In this document: in pieces, positions 16,054 to 32,451 of the stretch
How the letters are laid out: every line of letters begins with the position of its first letter
Numbering within the stretch: position 1 is the stretch's first letter
From: a virus
Virus record (IMG/VR): IMGVR_UViG_3300032267_000867
Span: 1 to 57,441 of that record
Length of the DNA: 57,441 nucleotides
Strand: one strand, 5' to 3'
Made by a program: the position numbers and the translations under genes
The notes under the pieces: model-generated
What the model saw: the letters and a program-made list of their open reading frames with translations, nothing else
Databases searched by the model: none
Told to the model about the DNA's origin: nothing

Positions 16054-16323
16054 TTAGTCTCCTAGTTGCTGCTTCAGCACCGCCAGCATCACCTTGGCCT
16101 TCTTCTGCTCTAGCCGCTCAGAGGCGAGAAGGCCAGTCAACTGATCGACAAAGCCAGACAGTTCAGCGCGGTCAATGCTGTTCATGGCGGCGATGGTTGC
16201 CAGCGCCAGCGTGTAGTTGTCGATGTTGATCTGGTAATGCATCACCTCTTGCTCGCGGGCTTCAAGGTTGACGGCGAGGATTTCCTCGCGGGTCTTCGGG
16301 GTTTCTTTAGTGGTATCGGTCAC
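16054..16323 (-). CDS. Small coiled-coil protein in the fibre region
   Basis: 89 residues, largely helical (YQINIDNYTLALATIAAMNSI and LASERLEQKKAKVMLAVLK). No family is recognised. Its position between the propeller protein and the fibre-assembly gene suggests a fibre accessory role. Confidence 0.68.
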   Translation of the reverse strand: MTDTTKETPKTREEILAVNLEAREQEVMHYQINIDNYTLALATIAAMNSIDRAELSGFVDQLTGLLASERLEQKKAKVMLAVLKQQLGD

Positions 16324-16332
16324 TTATCTCTC

Positions 16333-18380
16333 CTAAGTGATTGTGTTGAAGGCTACGCCAAGGCCGCTGCCTGCCGGCAAGGTGCTTGGGTTTGCATATT
16401 TCGTTCCAAAACCAGAACTAGACCAAGGGTATGCGGTTACATACGGGCTTGTGTTGTGGGCAAAAGCAATACTTGCTCCATCTAAACTAAAAGCAACGTC
16501 AAACGTAGTACCGGTAGGTGAAGTGGCTGGATCAGAATATTTAGTTCCAAATCCCGACCCTGACCAAGAATAAACCGAAACATATGGCGCAGTGCTAGAT
16601 TGGGCAATAGCAATTGCAGAACTGCTTGGATTAAATGCTACGCCATCCCCTGTACCAGTCGGTAATGTGGCCGGATCAGAATACTTGGTTCCAAACCCAG
16701 AACCGGACCATGGGTATGTTGATACAAATGGCGTTGATGAATGTGCTACAGCAATTGAAATCCCATCGGGACTAAACGCCACGTCATTTCCTTGGCCTGT
16801 TGGTAAAGTTGCTGGATTAGAGTATTTAGTCCCGAACCCAGAACCTGACCACGGATAGGCTGATATAAATGGTGTAGTGGCGTGAGCAACAGCAATTGCC
16901 GCGCTACTAGGGCTAAACGCCACACCATATCCGGTGCTGGCAGGAAGGGTGGCGGGGTTAGAGTATTTGGTGCCAAAGCCGCTTGATGACCATGGATATG
17001 CTGTCACATATGGCGATGTGACATGCGCCACAGCAACCGAAGCCCCATCTGGGCTGAACGCCACGCCATCTCCATTGCCTGTTGGTAAGGTGGCAGCGTT
17101 GGCGTATTTGGTGCCAAAGCCGCTTGAAGACCACGGATATGCCGTCACAAATGGCGTTGTGGTATGGGAAACAGCAATTGCCGAGCGATTTGGGCTAAAT
17201 GCTACGCCGCTTCCCTGACCTGTTGGCAACGTCACCGGATTGGCATATTTTGATCCAAACCCACTAGAAGACCATTGATACACCGACACATACGGCGTTG
17301 TTTGGTGAGAAACAGCAATCTGCTGAACCGGAAACCCGCCGGATGTGAAGGCGACGGCATAACCATCGCTACTCACGGCAGTTGATGGATTGGCGTATTT
17401 CGCCCCGAAGCCGCTTGAGGACCACGCATAGACTGCGATGTTGGGGCTGGTACTATGCGCCACAGCAAGGGCTGTAGCGTCTCCGCTAAAAGCAACGCCG
17501 AGCCCCGTGCTGGTGGGAAGCGTGGATGGGTTTGCGTATTTGGTTCCAAAGCCGCTTGATGACCATGGATACGCATATATATATGGTGTTGCGTTTGTTG
17601 TCACAGCAATAGCGTCGTTGTTAGGGCTGAAAGCCACGCCATTTCCATTAAATCCACCCGGCAGAGTTGCAGGGTCAGAGTATTTAGTTCCAAACCCAGA
17701 ACCTGACCATGGGTATGCTGTTATGTATGGGCTGTCATCGTGCGCGACAGCTATTGCGGTTCCAGAAGGACTGAATGCGACGCTTCTGCCAGTGTTTGTT
17801 GGCAAAGTTGCAGGGTCAGAGTATTTAGTTCCAAAGCCAGAGCCTGACCATTGGTAAGCTAAAATGTAGGGACTGGAACCATTTGCAACAGCAATTGCAG
17901 AGCCGTTTGGGCTGAATGCAACGCCAGAGCTACTGTTTGTTGGCAAAGTTGCAGGGTCAGAGTATTTAGTTCCAAAACCAGAACCTGACCATGGGTATGC
18001 TGTTATGTAGGGGCTGCTGATGTGGGCTACGGCAATTGCAGAGCCATCAGGACTAAATGCGACGCCCCGAACGTCGTCTACCGGCAACGTCGCTGGATTA
18101 AAATATTTAACTCCATAACCATTACCTGACCACGGATACGCATAAATATAAGGGCTTGAGTCTGTACCCACAGCAATTGCCGATCCAGTCGGGCTGAAAG
18201 TTACAGAAAAATTAGTTCCAGCAGGAGAAGCGGTGGGATTAGTATACCTTGCTCCAAACCCACTGGCATTGGTCCACGGATACGCAAAAACGCCCGTCGT
18301 ACTGCCACACACAGCAATCGCCCGAGACGCCACTAGGTTTGGCGTGAAGCCTGCGACCTGAGTTGTATTCGCGCTAAACA

Positions 18381-18381
<1 letters not shown>
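16333..18381 (-). CDS. 14-repeat beta-propeller-like fibre protein
   Basis: 682 residues from the ATG at 18381, which shares a base with the stop of the collagen-like gene (TAATG); the frame to 18417 is only an extension. It is built of 14 units of about 45 residues with a consensus like VAFSPDGSAIAVAHxxSPYxxAYPW followed by GSGFGTKYSDPATLPTG. The FSPDGSAIAV strand is the WD40-type blade signature, and 14 units suit two seven-bladed propellers. It probably sits at the distal end of a tail fibre and binds the receptor. No coiled coil or transmembrane part is seen. Confidence 0.82.
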
Positions 18382-20960
<2,579 letters not shown>

Positions 20961-21455
20961 TCAGCCCCATACCCAGTTGCCCAGGTCGTTTTCCAATCGC
21001 CAGAAGCCCCTACCGTTTTCTAGCACAATCATAGCCCATGTGGCTATCTCCCCGAAGCCAGGATCGGGCGCAACAGGAAACGGACCCACTGCGTATTCTC
21101 GGCTGATCGGCAAGTTGACCACCCAAGAATAGTCGCGCCCTAGCAACGTGTTCACGCTGATGCGGACCCTGTAGAGCCGCCCCGGAACGCCGCCTGTGAA
21201 ATCCATCCGAATAATGCCGAGGTCCATCGACACATAAGAAATGGCCAGTTCGCCCGCGCCGGAAGGTGCTACGCTAATTTGAAGGCTGGAAATTTCATCG
21301 CCGCTTCGATAGATCGCGGCCACCGCGTCCAGATAATAATCAAGCTGCTGATTGGCCTCGCCCATCGGCCATTGCAAATAAATACGTCCGCTGGGATTTA
21401 TCGTGACCATTCTGGCCACGAATGGGGTGACATTAAATGGGGATGGATTGGGCAT
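20961..21455 (-). CDS. Fibre-tail adaptor-like protein, copy 1
   Basis: 164 residues. The segments SVAPSGAGEL, GRLYRVRISVNTLLGRDYSWVV and NLPIS match the protein at 23106-23504, so the two are paralogues. The fold looks like a small beta-sandwich. Similar small proteins in phage fibre clusters link fibres to the baseplate. The paralogy is seen in the sequence; the adaptor role is inferred. Confidence 0.7.
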   Translation of the reverse strand: MPNPSPFNVTPFVARMVTINPSGRIYLQWPMGEANQQLDYYLDAVAAIYRSGDEISSLQISVAPSGAGELAISYVSMDLGIIRMDFTGGVPGRLYRVRISVNTLLGRDYSWVVNLPISREYAVGPFPVAPDPGFGEIATWAMIVLENGRGFWRLENDLGNWVWG

Positions 21456-21456
21456 T

Positions 21457-22443
21457 TTACCAGCCGACGGCGATGTAGCTTTGAGTCGCAGCTACGTTAG
21501 AGAGCCATTCGCTTCCATTCCAATACACAGCCCACCCTTGATAGCTGCTGGCAGTTTTACCGGAAACAGCGTGAAGGGTGGGGCGCCCGCTCCCCCAAGT
21601 AGGGCTGTTGGCCGAGCCTTCGCAAACCACCACCTGAAAGCATGCGTTAGGGAAGGGCGCGTTGAAAGTGACTGTGTTGGGGCTGTTCGCAATGTCAATA
21701 TTGCCCCACTTGATGATGAGGCCGCTTGGCAACGTGGCGGTGCCCGGAGTGGAAATGAGCGTGGCCGGGAATTGCCCTAAATTCACCGCATTAGCGTTGG
21801 AGACGGCGGAAGCCACGCTGAATAGCTGCGCAGCGGAACCTGCCAAATTGGCTTTCGTTGCGGCGATACCCTGCACAAAAGCCGTGGTGGACAACCGCGT
21901 TGAATTGTCGGTCGAGGTCTGCGTGGTAGCGGTTGGGTTGCCGGTGAAAGCTGGGCTGTTCAGCGGGGCTTGAGCAGCCCAGGACGCCGTTGCAGCATTG
22001 CCTGAACCTGTGCAAATCCAAACAAGATTGTTGCTGCTATCCCAAACCATAGAAGGAGGCAGCCCAGCAGCAGAAGCTGCGCCAGCCACGTTGCCATTTG
22101 GGTTGCCTGCATAGACAACCATTTGAGATAGGGCATTGAGCGTGCCTTTAGTGATCAAGTTTTGAATGATAGAACCGGAAGCCCAGCTTTGTGGGTCGGT
22201 TCCTTCTTGAGCGCGTTGAATTGTAAATGTGTCGCCGGAGACCGCCGTCACTTTAACAATCTCAGGGTTTACGCCCGGGGTTGGGGTCGCGGGCGAAAGC
22301 GTCGCCAAAAAATATTGATATGCGGAATTTGGCACCGGGAATTCCGCGCCCGTCCCGGCGGAAAGCGTGACCGAGGTTGCGTTGTAGGCGATGGCGCCTA
22401 CCGTGACGGAAGACGCATTGTTTGCCCAGAGAAGCTGGCTCAT
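21457..22443 (-). CDS. Tail-fibre protein with gp53-like C-terminal domain
   Basis: 328 residues. The N-terminal part is beta-rich ([15 protein letters not shown]). The middle has [17 protein letters not shown] and [12 protein letters not shown], the repeat phrase of phage tail fibres. The last 90 residues (GLIIKWGNI...[11 protein letters not shown]...[16 protein letters not shown]) match the gp53-like tip domain that contacts the host surface. It overlaps its downstream and upstream neighbours at the four-base level. Confidence 0.87.
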   Translation of the reverse strand: MSQLLWANNASSVTVGAIAYNATSVTLSAGTGAEFPVPNSAYQYFLATLSPATPTPGVNPEIVKVTAVSGDTFTIQRAQEGTDPQSWASGSIIQNLITKGTLNALSQMVVYAGNPNGNVAGAASAAGLPPSMVWDSSNNLVWICTGSGNAATASWAAQAPLNSPAFTGNPTATTQTSTDNSTRLSTTAFVQGIAATKANLAGSAAQLFSVASAVSNANAVNLGQFPATLISTPGTATLPSGLIIKWGNIDIANSPNTVTFNAPFPNACFQVVVCEGSANSPTWGSGRPTLHAVSGKTASSYQGWAVYWNGSEWLSNVAATQSYIAVGW

Positions 22444-22694
22444 TTTGCCCTCATCGGAACGCAGTTAGGAACGGTTTTGCCGTCCTTTTCTTTAGTGCCA
22501 AATGCTTCATAGCCCGCCCAACAGGGTTTTCCTGCCCGCACGGAATCCATATAGGAATGGATGGCATCAGGCTTTGGTGCGCCAGCGGTGCGCAGCGCGA
22601 TGGCTACCGCCTGCTTCTGCGGCTTACCGGCTTCCATCTCGCGCTTGATGTTGCGCGAAATGGTCTCTTGGCTTTTGCCTTTTTCAAGTGGCAT
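22440..22694 (-). CDS. Small basic phage protein with a [12 protein letters not shown] motif
   Basis: 84 residues. The motif [20 protein letters not shown] followed by AVAIAL is found in many uncharacterised phage and bacterial small proteins, generally near structural genes. The C-terminus has two Cys and [12 protein letters not shown]. The function is unknown. Confidence 0.8.
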   Translation of the reverse strand: MPLEKGKSQETISRNIKREMEAGKPQKQAVAIALRTAGAPKPDAIHSYMDSVRAGKPCWAGYEAFGTKEKDGKTVPNCVPMRAK

Positions 22695-22700
22695 GGCGGT

Positions 22701-23093
22701 TCACCACGAAAATGCTGTGAAAAGATGGCCAGATGTCGCGGCATTCGCCTTGAGCGTGACGCCGGTCGCTAGGGCCGGGAGCGAGTAAGACGCCCCAGGC
22801 ACCAAGGTAAGCGTGCCGCCGTTGGCTGCCGCGTCGGTTGATCCGGGCGTGCCGACGAAGCTGATGTAAAGATTCTCAACCGGGTCGATGTCCTGCGCCG
22901 CGACGCTTGCGGGGTTGGAAATCGTGCCGCCCGAAATCGGGCCGGTCAGCACCGTGACCGCCGTGCCGCCCGTGGTGATGGTAGTGACGGGCGCGACGAC
23001 GGGCGTGTAGCCAGCGCCGTCATTGCCGGGCGCAATCCACACCGGAATGGCAGCCGCCGGGTTGCTCTGGTCATTGGGGTAGGATTGCGACAT
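22701..23093 (-). CDS. Virion-associated protein, unknown function
   Basis: 130 residues, rich in Thr, Ala, Gly and Val, predicted all-beta. It starts MSQSYPNDQSNPAAAIPVWI, a head seen in phage decoration or fibre-base proteins. The C-terminus LKANAATSGHLFTAFSW is typical of proteins beside phage fibre genes. Its role is inferred from position. Confidence 0.75.
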   Translation of the reverse strand: MSQSYPNDQSNPAAAIPVWIAPGNDGAGYTPVVAPVTTITTGGTAVTVLTGPISGGTISNPASVAAQDIDPVENLYISFVGTPGSTDAAANGGTLTLVPGASYSLPALATGVTLKANAATSGHLFTAFSW

Positions 23094-23105
23094 CGGTTGA
23101 ACCTC

Positions 23106-23504
23106 TCAGGTCGAAATGGGAGTGCTATAATATGGCGATGGCGGCGGGCCGGGCGGAACCACTAAGGTGTTATAGCTGATTAGCAAGTCGATGAAGAACG
23201 AGAATTCACGCCCCGATACACAATATACCTTGACGTTGACGCTATATAAGCGCCCCACGACACCGTTCGCCAGCCAAACCGCCACTACGCCATTGGCGTA
23301 GGTGATTTCATTTGCCGCTAGTTCCCCATCGCCCGACGGCGCGACGGAAGCAGTGGCATAATCCACCGTGTCCTCCGCGTCGGCCAGGACGGCGGAAATG
23401 TCCAGCGAATAATCCAGGCTGTCATCAGGCTCCGAAACCGGCCAGACATACCTAGGCTGCCAGGGCGGAACGATGCTGAGCAATCTGTTATCCGAAACGA
23501 TCAT
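23106..23504 (-). CDS. Fibre-tail adaptor-like protein, copy 2
   Basis: 132 residues, paralogue of 20961-21455 (shared SVAPSGDGEL, GRLYSVNVKV, LLIS). It ends in a Pro-rich tail (VVPPGPPPSPYYSTP), a likely exposed linker. Each copy sits beside a different fibre gene, which fits one adaptor per fibre. It overlaps the small gene 23501-23650 by ATGA. Confidence 0.7.
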   Translation of the reverse strand: MIVSDNRLLSIVPPWQPRYVWPVSEPDDSLDYSLDISAVLADAEDTVDYATASVAPSGDGELAANEITYANGVVAVWLANGVVGRLYSVNVKVYCVSGREFSFFIDLLISYNTLVVPPGPPPSPYYSTPIST

Positions 23505-23650
23505 TCAGGCGCGGCCAATTGCTGATCGCCTTGCGCCTTGATGGCAGCAATAGCGTCAGCGGATTTGTAGAAAGGCAGTTCGCCCAGCAGCGCGAGAAGC
23601 TGGTTGACCTGTCCAACGGTGAAGGTGAGCGTGATTTGCTTGTCGTCCAT
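23501..23650 (-). CDS. Small protein of 49 residues, unknown function
   Basis: The frame opens at ATG 23650 and ends in a TGA that shares four bases with the next ATG. It reads DDKQITLTFTVGQVNQLLAL...LPFYKSADAIAAIKAQ, a pattern I recall from small phage proteins near tail and fibre genes. The function is unknown, but the composition and coupled overlap argue that it is real. Confidence 0.75.
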   Translation of the reverse strand: MDDKQITLTFTVGQVNQLLALLGELPFYKSADAIAAIKAQGDQQLAAPE

Positions 23651-23664
23651 TTTGTCCTCTTGGA

Positions 23665-27801
<4,137 letters not shown>

Positions 27802-27810
27802 TGATGCACC

Positions 27811-28515
27811 TCAAACTGGATCGTTGTTCCAAGTCACGAGAGCCGTGCTTGTGTTTTCCCAGTCAACGATGGCGTTGCTGGTGTTTTCCCAGTCCACCGT
27901 CGTCCCGGGATCGTATGTCGTAAAATTAGACGTGTATTGAAATGGCGTTTCCGCCGCCCCGCTTGCGATGGCGGCGATGAGAATGTCAGCTTGCGGCGAA
28001 GCGGGCATGGTGATGTTCACGTTGTTGCCAGCCGAGAACGTCACGCCAATGTCGTAGGTTTGGGTTATGACCGGAGAAATTCCGTCCGCGCCATATAGGA
28101 AACGAACAATCCGGCGCTTAAGCCAGGATATGTTGAAAACTTTCCCGTCGCCCTTATAAAAATGCCACGTCAGCAGCCGCTTATAAATGTCGTCGGTGGT
28201 GTTGTAGTTTGAGGCTGCGGTTGATTCCTGCGTGTTCAGCGGAACGAAGAAATCGGGACCGTAGGTGTTGACCGGGCCAATCACGCTTGCCGCAACTGCC
28301 GGAATTGTTGGGCGAGGATATCCGTAAACGCCGCGCCCCACCCAGTCGAGCAGCGCGCCGGAAAGTTTGGTGTAGACCGGCAGATTAAGCTGGTTGAAGG
28401 TGTTGACGTAGCTTTGCGTGATTTGGTTGTAGGACGCCACGAAGGCTTGCAGATCGTCATCGTCCGCGTATTGCGTGTAGAGATATGACGGAATGGTTTT
28501 TTGCAACGTGGTCAT
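27811..28515 (-). CDS. Baseplate wedge / tail protein
   Basis: 234 residues. It follows baseplate J at once, the usual place of the wedge protein that carries fibres (gpI or DUF2612 type). The helical front half (YADDDDLQAFVASYNQIT) and the KRRIVRFLYG region fit such proteins. The C-terminus holds three tandem near-repeats, VDWENTSNAI / VDWENTSTAL / VTWNN, possibly the fibre contact. Confidence 0.75.
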   Translation of the reverse strand: MTTLQKTIPSYLYTQYADDDDLQAFVASYNQITQSYVNTFNQLNLPVYTKLSGALLDWVGRGVYGYPRPTIPAVAASVIGPVNTYGPDFFVPLNTQESTAASNYNTTDDIYKRLLTWHFYKGDGKVFNISWLKRRIVRFLYGADGISPVITQTYDIGVTFSAGNNVNITMPASPQADILIAAIASGAAETPFQYTSNFTTYDPGTTVDWENTSNAIVDWENTSTALVTWNNDPV

Positions 28516-28521
28516 GTGGCG

Positions 28522-29943
28522 TCACCCCTGCACGATGCTGATGGCGGTGACGTTGGTTAGGAAATAGCTTTCGGGATCGCCCGCGATGATGCCCGTGCCC
28601 GCATCCGGAGCTGTTAACACACCGTCGATGGTAACGGCGAACACCATACGAGTGAGGAAAGCGGTCGGCAAAATGGACGCGGTCGCAATCTGATAGGCGT
28701 TTTGCAATTCAAACAGGTTCATCGGAGCGCCTACCGCGATGCTGTTGATGTAGTTTGCTAGCGCCGTCGCGCCCAGCGCGGCCATGGACGAAGCCGAAAC
28801 GCTGTTCAGGGAATTTGTGTTCCACGTCAGCGACACCTCCACGTTTTGCGCGGGAGGAACCACGAACGGGATGGAATAGGTGTTTGGATAGTCGTTGATC
28901 GTGATAACTTGATTGCGCGCGTTCGGGGTCAGAACGCCGCCGCCCGTGTATGTGGTCCCGGTAGCATTGAACACTACGCTGAAAGTGGTGTTGCTGATCC
29001 GTGTCACACTAAGTGTTTGATTTATGCCCGTTATTCCGCCCGTTCCAGTCACCCCACTAATTGTAGTGGTATCGCCGGTTGTCAATCCGTGGTTGAGGTC
29101 GGTTGTTATCACGGCGGGAGACGTAGCCGAGATTGCAGAGATTGACATCGTGGAACCAACGAGGTTGCTGATATCAAAAAGCGCCGTGTAGATGGCGTAA
29201 GCCACTTGATACGGATCGCCGCCGCCCACAATGATTTCCCAGGACGAGCCGCTTGGCACGATGGAAATAAGCCGGGGCTGCACGCCCGGGACGTTGGCCA
29301 GCAGCGTCTTGAGATAGCGCGGCATGCCCTGCGATGCCGCCAGACCGGCTTGCAGCACCTGAGCGCGATAGCTCTCCACCGACTGCGCACCTGCGCTGGG
29401 CGTGCCCGGCAGGGGGTTAGTGACCGTCAAGGTGATCGTTGATGGAACCGAGCTTGCCAGCGCCGTCACGGTGTTGGCCGGAACCGCCCAGGAACCCGCC
29501 GTGGTGGCGAGGCAGTAGAGCGACGGAGTTACGCCGCCCGCACCGATGATGCCGCCATCCTGCACGGCGTATTGATATGTGCCGTCGGAAACCACGAAGC
29601 CAATCGGAATGATGAAGCCGGGCGTGCCGGTGAACACCACATAGACGGATGTGTTGGTAGCCTGCCCCTGCTGCACGCCATAAATCTGGCCGAGTTGGTT
29701 CAAAATGAATTGGTTGGCGCCGTATGGCGTGACGGAATTCACCAGTTCGACCAAGGCCGAATTGCAAAGCAGAATCGCCGCCACGTCCGTGCTGCTGATG
29801 TCTTCGATCAGCGTGCCAGGAAGGTTTGCAGTGTAGCCGGGGTTGGTCGCCACGACGTTGGCGATAAGTTGAGCATGCACCTCCGCTGGGACGGCGGGGA
29901 TCATCCCAGCCGGGCCGAGAACGATGGGGATGGTTCCGCTCAT
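28522..29943 (-). CDS. Baseplate J-like protein with an inserted Ig/FCCH-like domain
   Basis: 473 residues. The J-family pattern is visible: N-terminal LPGTLIEDISSTDVAAILLCNSA, the GFVVSDGTYQYAV core, ESYRAQVLQAGLAASQGMPRYLKTLL and a C-terminal SVQG. Between about 264 and 338 an extra domain ([16 protein letters not shown]...) closely matches one in the tailspike. Baseplate J forms the wedge ring that triggers contraction. It overlaps 29940-30275 by ATGA. Confidence 0.9.
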   Translation of the reverse strand: MSGTIPIVLGPAGMIPAVPAEVHAQLIANVVATNPGYTANLPGTLIEDISSTDVAAILLCNSALVELVNSVTPYGANQFILNQLGQIYGVQQGQATNTSVYVVFTGTPGFIIPIGFVVSDGTYQYAVQDGGIIGAGGVTPSLYCLATTAGSWAVPANTVTALASSVPSTITLTVTNPLPGTPSAGAQSVESYRAQVLQAGLAASQGMPRYLKTLLANVPGVQPRLISIVPSGSSWEIIVGGGDPYQVAYAIYTALFDISNLVGSTMSISAISATSPAVITTDLNHGLTTGDTTTISGVTGTGGITGINQTLSVTRISNTTFSVVFNATGTTYTGGGVLTPNARNQVITINDYPNTYSIPFVVPPAQNVEVSLTWNTNSLNSVSASSMAALGATALANYINSIAVGAPMNLFELQNAYQIATASILPTAFLTRMVFAVTIDGVLTAPDAGTGIIAGDPESYFLTNVTAISIVQG

Positions 29944-30275
29944 ACCGGCACACTCATAGCCATTTTGACACCCTGGTTGTTCGTCACACTGACATTATAC
30001 GTCGGCGTGGTGGATTGCACTTTGGTGATTTGCAGCGCGGCGAAATAGGGCGAGAACCGCTGCTGCATTAGCGCGACATAAAAATCGGGGAATATTTGCT
30101 GCAACACGCTTTGCTGCGCTGGAATTCCCCAATTGCCCCAAAAGGGGCTTTCGTTAATGCTCAGTTTCAAGCACTGCACCAGCGCCGTCACATACACATA
30201 GTCGTTTTGCCCATCGGCGGAGGTCTGCACCTCCATCCATTGGTTGGTTTTCGGATCGCGCCCATACACCCGCAT
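29940..30275 (-). CDS. gp25-like baseplate wedge protein
   Basis: 111 residues. Size, position just before baseplate J and the core YVTALVQCLKLSINESPFWGNWGIPAQ fit the small gp25-like proteins of contractile tails. The C-terminus ITKVQSTTPTYNVSVTNNQG resembles the last strands of that family. The start overlaps the spike stop by one base. Confidence 0.78.
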   Translation of the reverse strand: MRVYGRDPKTNQWMEVQTSADGQNDYVYVTALVQCLKLSINESPFWGNWGIPAQQSVLQQIFPDFYVALMQQRFSPYFAALQITKVQSTTPTYNVSVTNNQGVKMAMSVPV

Positions 30276-30871
30276 CAGACGACGTTGCCCGTGTTAGAAC
30301 CGCCCGACTGCACGCCGCTGTGTTTGTGGGTCAGGAAGACCCGGCCATCAATCTTCACTCCGCCGCTATCAATCACGATTGAGTGCCCCCCGCAGGAAAG
30401 AGTGATGGACGATGGCGTTAGGGTTATCACGCTTGCACCGCTGTCGTCCTTGATGACGCAACCGTTTGGCCCTGTGATATTATAGGCGTTTGCGTCCACC
30501 GTTGGGAAGGACGTATTTGCGAGTGGAAAGAATACCAAGGCCGAAAGGTTGGGCGGTGGCTGGTTATAGGTCGCCGTGCCAGTGCCAAGCCCCGTAATGC
30601 CGTCGAGGTAGGCGTCAGCCGACATCACGAAGCCCTTGTCGCCCACCTGGGTCGGCGGGCGAGCGTAGCGTGAAATCGCTTGCGGCACCTCAATTTGCGG
30701 AAACGTGATCGGGCCGTTGAGTTCAAAATTGACCGTCACCATGCCCTTGTTCACCGCCACCACCGAAACCGGCAGCGCCTGTCCAAGCTGCTGGATTTGT
30801 GCGTCGATTTCGGTGCGGGTGTAATTGACGATGCCGCGAGCGAAAGGCGTGGTTTGTGAGTTATTGGCCAT
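30275..30871 (-). CDS. Baseplate central spike, Gp138/gpV type
   Basis: 198 residues. The N-terminal OB-like part (VSVVAVNKGMVTVNFELNG) leads to a beta-helical needle (SITLSCGGHSIVIDSGG). The end THKHSGVQSGGSNTG carries the two histidines that in such spikes bind a metal ion at the tip. It punctures the outer membrane during contraction. It lies between the hub and the gp25-like gene, as expected. Confidence 0.9.
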   Translation of the reverse strand: MANNSQTTPFARGIVNYTRTEIDAQIQQLGQALPVSVVAVNKGMVTVNFELNGPITFPQIEVPQAISRYARPPTQVGDKGFVMSADAYLDGITGLGTGTATYNQPPPNLSALVFFPLANTSFPTVDANAYNITGPNGCVIKDDSGASVITLTPSSITLSCGGHSIVIDSGGVKIDGRVFLTHKHSGVQSGGSNTGNVV

Positions 30872-30886
30872 GAGCCGCCTTCGCAG

Positions 30887-31963
30887 TCATTGGTTTGGTC
30901 CTTGAACGCCGCCAGCGGCGGTTGGAATGAACGAGCAGGTCACAACCGTAACCCACGAATTTGCATCGGGCTGCCGGAAGTTTCCGACGTGTCGAAGCTC
31001 AATAATGTTAAATGTGCCTTGCTGCGTGGATTGAAAGCGATAAGGAATTGGAACCGTCGGATCGCCCGGTTGAATGCCGTAAAAACGGCCTTTTGGCAAT
31101 GTGATTTCAAATCCAACTTGCAAATCGGCTCGCATTGGGCATTTAAATTGAATTGTGTTTGGCTGAATCCATGTTGGCTGGCCAATCAAATCCAAATACG
31201 AAATATCAACCCGCTTGATGGTTGTTGTTCCGTCATAAACAAGCACGCCATTATTTGGCGTAATGGTCATGTTTACGCCAGGATAATTTTCGGTCGTCAC
31301 AAGCTGCTTTGATAGCGTTTTAATTGTTTGAGCAAATTCGGAAAAAGAACGCGATACAAAATTGCGCGGCCCCGAAGAAAGAATGGTGCTTATGCGAATT
31401 TCGCGTGTGAAATTAGGCAATGCTGCGGCCAGCGTGTTTTCTATAGCCACTCTCATGCTCATGCCTACAGGCATGTTAAAATGAAAATCAATTGGGGCGG
31501 TTGGGGAGCCAAGCGGGGGCGCTGTATTATTGGTGGCCGCTGTTGGCTGTTGCGCAGCCGTTGTGGCTGTTCGCGTTTGCGTTGGCGGGCTTCCTGGCGA
31601 TATGACCAAATTCATGGTCATATTAGTGCCAATCCAATTTCCGTAAGACTGCAAAATATAACCGTTGATGATTGGTCCAGATTGTTTTTCTGAAGCTTGC
31701 GTGGCCAGCGGCAAGCCGGGCTTAAACCCAGCTTGAACGGAAATAAGTTTGTTATTCAAGTTGTTGGCGTTGCTGATATTTTTAATGGGAATGCCCCATA
31801 TTTCCATCATTGCCGCGCCAAGGGGTATTGCAAGAGCAGTAACCGGCACATCAAAAACCACATTGAGCGCGCCCGGGTCATTTTTACCGTTGAACCAGCT
31901 TGTGTATATTTGCTTTTTGTCTGCGTTCGTGGGGTCAGTAATGGTGATTTCATAGAACCTCAC
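30887..31963 (-). CDS. Baseplate hub protein, gp27-like
   Basis: 358 residues. Beta-rich domains flank a low-complexity Thr/Pro/Ala linker (about 125-160). The order between a plug-like protein and the spike is that of the hub of short contractile tails. Segments such as REIRISTILSSGPRNFV and VRIDISYLDLIG-like KRVDISYLDLIGQP fit domains seen in gp27/gpD hubs. It ends in GGVQGPNQ, a tail shared with 32448-33158. Confidence 0.8.
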   Translation of the reverse strand: MRFYEITITDPTNADKKQIYTSWFNGKNDPGALNVVFDVPVTALAIPLGAAMMEIWGIPIKNISNANNLNNKLISVQAGFKPGLPLATQASEKQSGPIINGYILQSYGNWIGTNMTMNLVISPGSPPTQTRTATTAAQQPTAATNNTAPPLGSPTAPIDFHFNMPVGMSMRVAIENTLAAALPNFTREIRISTILSSGPRNFVSRSFSEFAQTIKTLSKQLVTTENYPGVNMTITPNNGVLVYDGTTTIKRVDISYLDLIGQPTWIQPNTIQFKCPMRADLQVGFEITLPKGRFYGIQPGDPTVPIPYRFQSTQQGTFNIIELRHVGNFRQPDANSWVTVVTCSFIPTAAGGVQGPNQ

Positions 31964-32451
31964 GGCGTCACCTCAAACACTCTATTTTGCGGGCGATAAA
32001 TGAGTGTGGATGTCGTGAAATAACCCGCCGCAAGGTTAATGTTGTATTGCACCGATCCGAGCGTGGAGACTTCCCCGGGAAAGGAATTCAGAGGGAACGT
32101 GAATTGCGTGTCGTTGATGATCTTGCAAGCAAACGTGCCGTTGTAGGCATCCGGCGCCATGCCCGAAAGAGTGAGGTTGATGATAGAGCCGACTTTATGC
32201 TCATGAGGTGTTGCGACAGTGATGGTCGCATTGTTCGGTTCCCACGTTGCAGCTTGCACGTTGATGCCAGCGGGCGAACCAATAAGCGGAAGCGAGAAAA
32301 CAAGGTTGCCGCCAAGCGTTCTGCACGTCACATAATACCGCTGGCCGAAAAGAGACCACGGAATAGTGATGATGTAGGTGGTGCCATCCAAAGTAGGTTG
32401 GAAGGTAAAGACTTGCGTGTTGGACGGCGTGAATTCCGTATAGGTGGTCAT
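31960..32451 (-). CDS. Baseplate plug-like protein with FCCH-like insert
   Basis: 163 residues. The front TFQPTLDGTTYIITIPWSLFGQRYYVTCRT and FSLPLIGSP matches the small baseplate plug domain known from cyanophage Pam3 (gp18-like). Residues about 65-140 hold the recurring HEHKVGSIINLTLSG...AYNGTF domain. It overlaps both neighbours by four bases. Confidence 0.78.
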   Translation of the reverse strand: MTTYTEFTPSNTQVFTFQPTLDGTTYIITIPWSLFGQRYYVTCRTLGGNLVFSLPLIGSPAGINVQAATWEPNNATITVATPHEHKVGSIINLTLSGMAPDAYNGTFACKIINDTQFTFPLNSFPGEVSTLGSVQYNINLAAGYFTTSTLIYRPQNRVFEVTP

